Under the pieces are notes generated by a model. That model did no database searches. It worked only from the letters and a program-made list of their open reading frames with translations, and was not told the origin of the DNA. The translations under genes were made by a program, and so were the position numbers. From Acidobacteriota bacterium (lineage in GTDB: Bacteria; Acidobacteriota; Terriglobia; Acidiferrales; UBA7541), in the NCBI GenBank assembly GCA_003224135.1, contig QHYO01000352.1, forward strand, positions 1 to 6,706: DNA of 6,706 nucleotides, read 5' to 3'. This document shows positions 1 to 4,489 of the stretch, in pieces (within the stretch, counting starts at the first letter, position 1; each line of letters begins with the position of its first letter).

Positions 1-225
1 TCCGCCACGGACGATCGGTTCAACCGTCTTTCCCACGATCACGCCGTACATTCTTACATTCGCACCTGTTGCAAGGTCCTCGGTAGCGAACTTGTGTTTT
101 GCGCGGACGTCTTCCTCTAGCGTATAGAGCTGACCAGCAAACGAGATTTGATCGCCTTTTCGCAGATCGGCCAGCGCGATCAGCACGTTGTCTTTCGGAT
201 CGAGTTTGAGAACCTTATTCGACAT
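1..225 (-). CDS. UxaA-family dehydratase, N-terminal SAF domain (3' end outside window)
   Basis: Reading leftward from ATG at 225-223 gives 75 codons that run off the window edge without a stop. The peptide begins MSNKVLKLDPKDNVLIALAD and continues with a KHKFA motif near residues 43-47 and a G-x-x-V-x-M-Y-G stretch near 54-61. This is the pattern of the SAF domain that starts altronate dehydratase (UxaA) proteins, where family members carry a GHKFA and a VxKYG motif. The domain occurs either as the start of a full-length UxaA (about 500 aa) or as a separate small protein of about 90-100 aa; the window ends too early to tell. UxaA enzymes dehydrate sugar acids (altronate, and by inference related aldonates such as L-fuconate) to 2-keto-3-deoxy acids in the cytoplasm. 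The start is fixed by an in-frame TAG at 237-235. The ribosome site is weak: AAAGGA lies about 20 bases upstream, too far for a normal spacing. The gene follows the lactonase by 97 bases on the same strand. The family call is firm; the substrate is inferred. Confidence 0.82.
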   Translation of the reverse strand, partial: MSNKVLKLDPKDNVLIALADLRKGDQISFAGQLYTLEEDVRAKHKFATEDLATGANVRMYGVIVGKTVEPIVRGG

Positions 226-323
226 GACAACGAACTAACTTTTTTTCCTTTCGCAAGCATTCGCCGGGATAAGGCGATTTTTCCACGGGCATTGTAGAAC
301 ATCGGGAGCGTTCGCAGCATCCC
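226..323. other. gap between lactonase and UxaA-like gene
   Basis: This 98-bp gap lies between two same-strand genes. On the minus strand a TACAAT hexamer (296-291) resembles a -10 box, but the hexamer 17 bases upstream (TGCTGC) does not resemble a -35 box, so a separate promoter for the UxaA-like gene is only possible. On the plus strand TCGCC (261-265) and GGCGA (273-277) can form a 5-bp stem with a 7-base loop, followed by five T (278-282). That looks like a weak intrinsic terminator pointing right, but no plus-strand gene precedes it, so I do not call it one. The two genes are probably transcribed together. Confidence 0.35.
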
Positions 324-1157
324 TTATCGTGACTTGAATCGCCAGAACTTCGCGGCGTTGCCCCCAAGTACCGCCGCACGTTCTTCCAACGAATACGCGT
401 TTAGATAGTCTTTCACAAGATCTATGGTTCGCTCGTAGGAAGCCGCTACCATGCACACCGGCCAGTCTGAGCCGATCATCAATCGGCTGGGTCCAAAGCA
501 TTCGAAAGCGACGTCAAGGTAAGGCCGGAACTCTTCGGGCCTCCACGCCCGGCAGTCTGCTTCGGTGACCAAGCCTGACACTTTGGCGAAGACGTTCGGA
601 AATGCAGCGAGTTCGCGGAGTCCGGCTGCCCAGACGTCAACCACTCCGCTCTTGATTGGCGGCTTCGCCAAATGGTCCAGGACAAAACGCTGGCGCGGAA
701 ATCGCTCAACGAATTTTACTGCCACCGGCAGATGCCTGGTATGGATCAGAATATCGTATGCAAGGTCGAATTCCTCGAGCATGGAAATCCCGCGCAAGAA
801 ATCTGGCTGTAGCAGGAAGTTGTCCGGCTCGCTCTGTACAACATGGCGAACTCCGACGAGCTTGCGCTTCTTCGCGAAGGATTCCAGTGACATGCGTAAT
901 CGAGACGAGCGTAAATCGACCCAGCCCACCACTCCGAGAAGGAAAGGATGGGCTTCGGCCAGCTCCAGCAGCCAGCGCGTCTCATCGAGTGTCTGCCGGG
1001 CCTGAACGAGAACACTGCCCTCAAATCCGTTTTTCTCCAGTAGCGGCTTAAGGTCGGCAGGCAGAAAATTTCGGCGAATGGCCCCCATCGAACTGTCAAT
1101 CCAGTCGTAGCCTAGCGAGTCATAAACCCAAAAGTGCTGGTGGGCATCAATTTGCAC
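324..1157 (-). CDS. amidohydrolase-family sugar lactonase (L-fuconolactonase / L-rhamnonolactonase-like)
   Basis: A 277-residue protein of the amidohydrolase-2 family (COG3618 type), about the usual full length. Visible landmarks are HQHFW at residues 6-10 (the HxH metal motif), GVRH at 102-105, VLDHLAKP at 159-166, AKVSG at 191-195, IGSDWPV at 228-234 (the late Asp ligand or catalytic base) and GGNAAKFW at 265-272. These follow the order seen in characterised lactonases of this group, which open sugar 1,4-lactones such as L-fuconolactone to the free acid in the cytoplasm. No signal peptide is present. The start is GTG at 1157-1155: the HxH motif is only six residues in, and an in-frame TGA lies 33 bases upstream with no ATG between. 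GGGGAAGG sits about 9 bases upstream as a ribosome site. The next gene downstream is a UxaA-type dehydratase, which would take the acid made here. The family is certain; the exact sugar (fucose, rhamnose, arabinose or galactose series) cannot be read from the sequence. Confidence 0.85.
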   Translation of the reverse strand: MQIDAHQHFWVYDSLGYDWIDSSMGAIRRNFLPADLKPLLEKNGFEGSVLVQARQTLDETRWLLELAEAHPFLLGVVGWVDLRSSRLRMSLESFAKKRKLVGVRHVVQSEPDNFLLQPDFLRGISMLEEFDLAYDILIHTRHLPVAVKFVERFPRQRFVLDHLAKPPIKSGVVDVWAAGLRELAAFPNVFAKVSGLVTEADCRAWRPEEFRPYLDVAFECFGPSRLMIGSDWPVCMVAASYERTIDLVKDYLNAYSLEERAAVLGGNAAKFWRFKSR

Positions 1158-1179
1158 AGTCGTCTGCCTTCCCCACGTT

Positions 1180-1201
1180 CGCCAAAGTCACGCCAAAGTC
1201 A
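1180..1201. repeat. perfect 11-bp tandem direct repeat (CGCCAAAGTCA x2)
   Basis: CGCCAAAGTCA occurs at 1180-1190 and again immediately at 1191-1201. An 11-bp spacing is one helical turn, so two protein copies would bind the same DNA face; such direct repeats are typical of activator sites. It could equally be a recent slippage duplication. It lies 23-44 bases upstream of the lactonase start and just upstream of the GH2 TATGAT box. Confidence 0.75.
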
Positions 1202-1210
1202 CGGACTTTG
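1194..1210. repeat. 7-bp inverted repeat CAAAGTC-ACG-GACTTTG
   Basis: CAAAGTC (1194-1200) and GACTTTG (1204-1210) are exact reverse complements around a 3-base spacer. The left arm is shared with the second copy of the 11-bp tandem repeat, so the same core occurs three times (two direct, one inverted) in 31 bases. It lies about 15 bases before the TATGAT box, where an activator or repressor could act. With a 3-base loop it could also form a short hairpin in RNA. No known regulator is assigned. Confidence 0.65.
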
Positions 1211-1224
1211 CCGCAGCGCCAGAC

Positions 1225-1230
1225 TATGAT
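1225..1230 (+). promoter_or_regulatory. probable -10 box (TATGAT) for the GH2 gene
   Basis: TATGAT matches the bacterial -10 consensus TATAAT at five of six positions and lies 38 bases before the GH2 ATG. A transcript would begin near 1236-1239, giving a leader of about 30 bases that contains the ribosome site. The -35 region is not recognisable (CGGACT at 17 bases). The box overlaps the operator-like site at 1227-1240. Confidence 0.45.
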
Positions 1231-1240
1231 AGCGTTTACA
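1227..1240 (+). promoter_or_regulatory. LacI/GalR-family operator-like site (TGATAGCGTTTACA)
   Basis: The 14-mer fits the CcpA-type cre consensus TGWAARCGYTWNCW at 13 of 14 positions, the only miss being T for A at position 4. Its central CG (1233-1234) is the step into which the hinge-helix leucine of LacI-family proteins inserts. The right half (GTTTACA) is a perfect half site; the left half is degenerate. It overlaps the TATGAT box, so binding would block polymerase. A LacI-family gene with a suitable headpiece and hinge leucine lies downstream of the GH2 gene. That this protein binds here is inference. Confidence 0.55.
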
Positions 1241-1252
1241 TTTTCCTGGCGC

Positions 1253-1264
1253 ATCTCCGGAGAT
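1253..1264 (+). promoter_or_regulatory. GH2 ribosome binding site inside a 12-bp palindrome
   Basis: ATCTCCGGAGAT is a perfect palindrome. Its right half carries the Shine-Dalgarno core GGAG (1259-1262), 6 bases before the ATG at 1269, which supports that start. As RNA the palindrome could dimerise or form a weak 4-bp stem that partly hides the ribosome site; as DNA it could be a protein site. The ribosome-site role is well supported, the rest is speculative. Confidence 0.65.
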
Positions 1265-1268
1265 ACAC

Positions 1269-2111
1269 ATGAATTGCTGGCACCCAGGCCGCTCGTTGCG
1301 CCTGCCCATCATCGCGGTTTGCCTCAGCATCGCTTTGCCGGCCTTAGCGGCGGCAGGTTCCAAAGTCGATCTGAATGGTTCCTGGCTGTTCCGGATTGAC
1401 GCGAAATCCGAGGGCGAAAAGGCGGGGTGGAGCAAAACGGTGCCGGAAGGCACCGAGCAGGTGTCGGTTCCTCACACCTGGAATATCGGCAAGTACGACG
1501 ACTATGAAGGAATTGCGTGGTATTTTCGCACCTTCGAATTGCCATCGCGGCGCCCAGTGCAGCAACTGGAGTTGCATTTTGCTGCGACATTTTACCATTC
1601 GCGAGTCTGGATCAATGGAGTTGAGGCCGGAAGCCACGACGGCGGCCACACCGAATATTTTTTTGACATCACGAAACTTGTAAGGACTGGCGAGAACTTG
1701 ATCGTAGTCGAGCTGGATAACCGGCCCACATTGACGACTATCCCCGGCCTGGCGATGAAGCTGAAGTCCTCGAAGAACATTTGGTATGACTGGTGGCACT
1801 ACGGTGGAATTGTGCGTGACGTTTGGCTGAGCGAGAGTGAAGGAATCATCCTTCGACGCCAGCAAATCCGATCGGACGCCGGCAAAGAAGTCGCACAGGT
1901 ACGCGATACGGTATATCTCGAAAACAAGCAGGGCAAAGAAGCTAAGCTCTCGGTGACCGCGCGAATCTACACACCCAGCGGGGCGTTCGGTGGAAGCAAA
2001 ACGCAAAATATTGCGTTCCCAGCAGGCAGTTATGGGATCTCGATCACGCTAATTTGTACTCGATCAGCGTGTACGTGGCCGAGTCTGGAAAGACTTTGGA
2101 CCAAAGGATAG
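1269..2111 (+). CDS. GH2 glycoside hydrolase, N-terminal part (frameshifted gene, first half)
   Basis: A 280-codon frame that carries the first about 252 residues of a GH2 enzyme before leaving frame. Residues 1-29 look like a signal peptide: basic start (R8, R11), hydrophobic core IIAVCLSIALPALAAA, with cleavage likely after A27 or A29, so the enzyme acts outside the cytoplasm. Residues about 32-190 form the GH2 sugar-binding jelly roll, with DLNGSWLF at 34-41, VPHTWN, an AWYFRTFELP strand, RVWINGVEAGSHDGGHTEYFFDI and HYGGIVRDVWL. An Ig-like domain follows from about 195. The last 28 residues, from GSYGISITLI to the TAG at 2109-2111, do not resemble GH2 and are read out of frame. The ATG is supported by GGAG 6 bases upstream. 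Alone, this half has no catalytic residues and would be inactive. The gene continues in another frame from about 2024; see the entry for 2054-3388. Confidence 0.85.
   Translation: MNCWHPGRSLRLPIIAVCLSIALPALAAAGSKVDLNGSWLFRIDAKSEGEKAGWSKTVPEGTEQVSVPHTWNIGKYDDYEGIAWYFRTFELPSRRPVQQLELHFAATFYHSRVWINGVEAGSHDGGHTEYFFDITKLVRTGENLIVVELDNRPTLTTIPGLAMKLKSSKNIWYDWWHYGGIVRDVWLSESEGIILRRQQIRSDAGKEVAQVRDTVYLENKQGKEAKLSVTARIYTPSGAFGGSKTQNIAFPAGSYGISITLICTRSACTWPSLERLWTKG
2013..2032 (+). other. frameshift point joining the two GH2 halves
   Basis: The upstream frame reads ...QNIAFPAG up to about 2027. The downstream frame already reads QLWDLDHANLYSISVYV from 2027 on, which is the conserved GH2 segment (LW-x-x-x-x-P/A-NLY) at the end of the Ig-like domain. 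Joining them needs one added base, so one base seems to be missing between about 2013 and 2032. With it restored the gene is 1269-3388, 706 residues. No canonical slippery heptamer (X XXY YYZ) is present, so programmed -1 frameshifting is unlikely. A sequencing or assembly error and a true recent mutation both fit. Confidence 0.75.
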
Positions 2112-3388
2112 ACACGTTTGGAAACAGGAAAGTCGAGATCAATAACCGGCATCTTTTGCTGAACGGGGACCGCGTGCGGCTTTCCGGCATGACCCGCCAC
2201 GAAGAGTCTCCCTGGGAGGGGCTGGCTGAAACGAGCGGCACAATCAAACGCGACTACGACGATCTGAAACTGCTGCATACCACGCTCACCAGACCCGTGC
2301 ACTATCCGCAGCACGAAAAAGTCTTTGACTACGCCGATCAGCACGGAATCCTCCTCATTCCCGAAATTCCCTTGTGGCAATTTTCTGAAGAGCAGCTTCT
2401 GAATCCACAAGTCATTGCACTTGCGAAACAAATGATCCAGGAAATGATCGAACAAGCGGGCAATCACCCGAGTATTTTTGCCTGGAGCGTCAGCAACGAA
2501 AGCGATATGAGCACGCCAGGCGGTCGCGCTTACTTCCACGCGATGAAGGAATGGGTAAACCAGCTTGATCCGGGTCGCTTCGTCACCTTCGCGGACAATG
2601 ACATCGCCTATGGCGCTGATCCCGCCAAGGAGGCCGCCAACGACGCGGACTTTATCATGATGAACGAGTACTACGGCGCGTGGAACGGTCCGGAAGAAGG
2701 ATTGATCCCCATGCTCGATCGGGCCGGTCGCCAGTATCCCGAGAAGATGTTCATCGTCTCAGAGTTTGGAACTCCTGGAGTATTTGCCACCGACTCCATC
2801 GAAGCCGACAAGTTGCGGGTGCACACGCTCGAACATCAGCTGGATGCTTTTCAAAAATACGATTGGATCGCTGGAGCCATTTTCTGGTGTTATCAGGATT
2901 ATAAATCGCACCGAAATCTATTTCCGGGCTACTCGGCGGGTTATGTGGACCACGGCGTGGTGGATGAAAACAGGCAGCGAAGACCATCATTCTATGCCTG
3001 GCAACACAGGACAGCACCGGCAGCTCTCAAGGCGCAGTGGAAGTACGGCAAGTGGTACGAGGCGGTTGGATTCGAAGTGACGATCGGCCGGCGCAACCTC
3101 GAGGAATTACCCTCGTATCCTTTGCGAGGATACAACCTCCGTTGGGAACTGCGGGACGGAACAAATCGCCTCCTGCACGAAGGCAATTTTCCGCTGGCGG
3201 ATTTGGACCACGAACAAAAACTTGAGGGAAATTGGACCGCGGATAGCTCTCAACTGCGGCTGACCCTGCGCCTGTTTCTGACGAATCCACGCGGTGACAC
3301 CGAAAGCGAAGAGCAGGTTCACTATCTCTTTCCGACTTCGTCGGGCCAGGAGATCCAGGACATGAAACTTCCCAATCTAAAGGAATAG
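2054..3388 (+). CDS. GH2 glycoside hydrolase, catalytic C-terminal part (frameshifted gene, second half)
   Basis: This open frame has a nominal TTG start at 2054, but homology extends upstream to about 2027, so it is the rest of the gene at 1269 rather than a gene of its own. It begins with the end of the Ig-like domain (FGNRKVEI), then LLLNGDRVRLSGMTRHEESP and the (beta/alpha)8 barrel. RPVHYPQH is the substrate-site Arg/His segment. The acid/base Glu is in NHPSIFAWSVSNESD (codon 2498-2500, residue 411 of the restored protein). The nucleophile Glu is in FIVSEFG (codon 2762-2764, residue 499). The order matches beta-glucuronidase/beta-galactosidase-type GH2 enzymes. The Asn-x-Lys signature used by true beta-glucuronidases to bind the carboxylate is not seen: the matching region reads YVDHGVVDENRQRRP. 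A neutral or otherwise different beta-glycoside is therefore likelier. About 130 extra residues follow the barrel (from about restored residue 578), forming a probable beta-rich domain. Full length is longer than E. coli GusA (603 aa). All catalytic residues are intact despite the frameshift. Confidence 0.85.
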   Translation: MYSISVYVAESGKTLDQRIDTFGNRKVEINNRHLLLNGDRVRLSGMTRHEESPWEGLAETSGTIKRDYDDLKLLHTTLTRPVHYPQHEKVFDYADQHGILLIPEIPLWQFSEEQLLNPQVIALAKQMIQEMIEQAGNHPSIFAWSVSNESDMSTPGGRAYFHAMKEWVNQLDPGRFVTFADNDIAYGADPAKEAANDADFIMMNEYYGAWNGPEEGLIPMLDRAGRQYPEKMFIVSEFGTPGVFATDSIEADKLRVHTLEHQLDAFQKYDWIAGAIFWCYQDYKSHRNLFPGYSAGYVDHGVVDENRQRRPSFYAWQHRTAPAALKAQWKYGKWYEAVGFEVTIGRRNLEELPSYPLRGYNLRWELRDGTNRLLHEGNFPLADLDHEQKLEGNWTADSSQLRLTLRLFLTNPRGDTESEEQVHYLFPTSSGQEIQDMKLPNLKE

Positions 3389-3439
3389 CTGGTCTGGCAT
3401 GGCCTGCGGATTTTACTGCTAGAATGTACTGATAAACTG
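3389..3439 (+). promoter_or_regulatory. short leader of the LacI-family gene
   Basis: These 51 bases lie between the GH2 stop and the repressor ATG. TAGAAT (3420-3425) matches the -10 consensus at five of six positions, but no -35 hexamer stands at a normal distance. Transcription from it would begin only about 6-8 bases before the ATG. No Shine-Dalgarno sequence is visible before 3440. The repressor may be made from read-through of the GH2 transcript, from a near-leaderless message, or both. No terminator hairpin is evident. Confidence 0.35.
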
Positions 3440-4435
3440 ATGAACATCAAGGAAGTTGCGAAACACGCTAAAGTCTCTACCGCTACGGTATCGCGGACGA
3501 TCAATGGCTCGGACAAGGTCAGCGCGCGCACCGCAGAACGGGTGCGGAAAGCCATCAAGGAACTGAATTTCTACCCCAACACGCATGCCCGCACTCTCGT
3601 CTCGGGTCGCAGCCGCATGCTCGGACTTATCATCTCGGACATCACGAATCCTTTTTTCCCTGAACTCGTGAAACATTTCGAAGACCAGGCCGTGCAAAAG
3701 GGTCTGGAAGTCATCATCGCAAACACCGACTACAAGCCCAGACGGATGGCAGAGTGCATCCGCAGGATGGTCGAGCGCAAAGTAGATGGCACGGCAATCA
3801 TGACCTCGGAGGCCGATCCGGCATTGTTGATCGAGCTGACACGACGAAATATTCCTACCGTGTTCATGGACACCGGCAAAAACAGTCCGCTCAGCGCGAA
3901 TATTAATATTGATTACGAGCAAGGGATTCAGGAAGGGCTGCAACATCTGTTCTCCCTCAACCACCGTAAGATCGCTTTTATCTCGGGACCGTTGAATCTC
4001 CAATCGGCGCAACGGCGCTTGGATGCCTTCGTTTCCGGCATGAAAGCGCGTGGAATCAAAGTTGAAAACGAAATGATTGAAAAAGGGGACCACCGCATCG
4101 AAGGTGGCGTCTTTGCGATGCGGAATCTCTTACGGCTTGCCGAACCTCCGACTGCGGTCATGACCTCGAACGACATGACGGCAATCGGTGCGCTGGGCAC
4201 AATCCACGATGCGGGGTTGCAAGTACCGCGGGACGTCTCCCTCATCGGATTTGACGACATCTCTTTTGCCCACTTGACGCAACCACCCTTGACAACCATT
4301 CGACTTTCGCGCTCCCAACTGGCGATCACTGCTCTGGCGGCGCTCGAGAGACTTATGCGAGGGGAAAACGAGGAAGATGTCGACTACACGATTCCGACTC
4401 ACCTTGTGATGCGGGGTTCAACCAGAACGCTCTGA
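3440..4435 (+). CDS. LacI/GalR-family transcriptional repressor
   Basis: A 331-residue protein of typical family length. Residues 2-21 form the helix-turn-helix (NIKEVAKHAKVSTATVSRTI), with recognition-helix sequence TATVSR, very close to the CcpA/PurR type. The headpiece runs to about 48, and the hinge helix THARTLVSGRS contains the DNA-inserting leucine L53. Residues about 60-331 form the periplasmic-binding-protein-like effector and dimer domain, with the usual landmarks: MLGLIISDITNPFFPELV, IPTVFMDT, HRKIAFISGP, TAVMTSNDMTAIGAL, VPRDVSLIGFDDISFAHLTQPPLTTI. It should act as a dimer that releases its operator, or binds it, on sensing a sugar. The ATG gives the standard family start, although no ribosome site precedes it. 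The gene lies just downstream of the GH2 gene and likely controls it through the operator-like site at 1227-1240, possibly together with the divergent lactonase operon. The family is certain; effector and targets are inferred. Confidence 0.93.
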   Translation: MNIKEVAKHAKVSTATVSRTINGSDKVSARTAERVRKAIKELNFYPNTHARTLVSGRSRMLGLIISDITNPFFPELVKHFEDQAVQKGLEVIIANTDYKPRRMAECIRRMVERKVDGTAIMTSEADPALLIELTRRNIPTVFMDTGKNSPLSANINIDYEQGIQEGLQHLFSLNHRKIAFISGPLNLQSAQRRLDAFVSGMKARGIKVENEMIEKGDHRIEGGVFAMRNLLRLAEPPTAVMTSNDMTAIGALGTIHDAGLQVPRDVSLIGFDDISFAHLTQPPLTTIRLSRSQLAITALAALERLMRGENEEDVDYTIPTHLVMRGSTRTL

Positions 4436-4489
4436 TTCGATGAACATGTTCGAGCCGCATCTCCTGTCGTGCAGCCCGTTCAGTTTGAC
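4436..4489. other. convergent gap between repressor and unassigned gene
   Basis: Only 54 bases separate the two facing stop codons. It holds a perfect 10-bp palindrome GAACATGTTC at 4442-4451, which has no loop and no following T-run and so is not a recognisable terminator. No terminator can be named for either gene; the transcripts may overlap into each other. Confidence 0.4.

Larger units (their letters stand above)
1158..1268. promoter_or_regulatory. divergent control region between lactonase and GH2 genes
   Basis: All signals that start both divergent units must lie in these 111 bases unless transcription begins inside a gene. In order it contains the lactonase ribosome site (minus strand), an 11-bp tandem repeat, a 7-bp inverted repeat, a plus-strand TATGAT box, a LacI-family operator-like site and a palindrome with the GH2 ribosome site; each is listed separately. 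No good -35 hexamer stands 16-18 bases before TATGAT, which could mean an activator-dependent or weak promoter. The clustering of elements and the LacI-family gene 2.2 kb downstream suggest sugar-responsive control of both directions. Roles are inferred from position and motif shape only. Confidence 0.6.

Noticed and set aside
259..282. Intrinsic terminator (5-bp stem followed by five T) on the plus strand
   Set aside because: The stem is short and no plus-strand gene lies upstream; on the minus strand, where the genes are, the T-run is on the wrong side.
1344..2006. A 220-codon minus-strand open frame over the GH2 gene
   Set aside because: It lies opposite the well-supported GH2 jelly-roll coding region and shows no motif; it is a mirror frame in moderately GC-rich DNA.
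2000..2035. Programmed -1 ribosomal frameshifting in the GH2 gene
   Set aside because: No heptamer of the X XXY YYZ type lies in the zero frame here, and GH2 enzymes are not known to be made this way; a missing base is the simpler explanation.
3419..4093. A 224-codon minus-strand open frame over the repressor gene
   Set aside because: It is antisense to an unmistakable LacI-family coding sequence and has no family features of its own.
4442..4451. Palindrome GAACATGTTC as terminator between convergent genes
   Set aside because: It has no loop and no T-run on either side; the 10-bp symmetry alone is not enough to call a terminator or operator.
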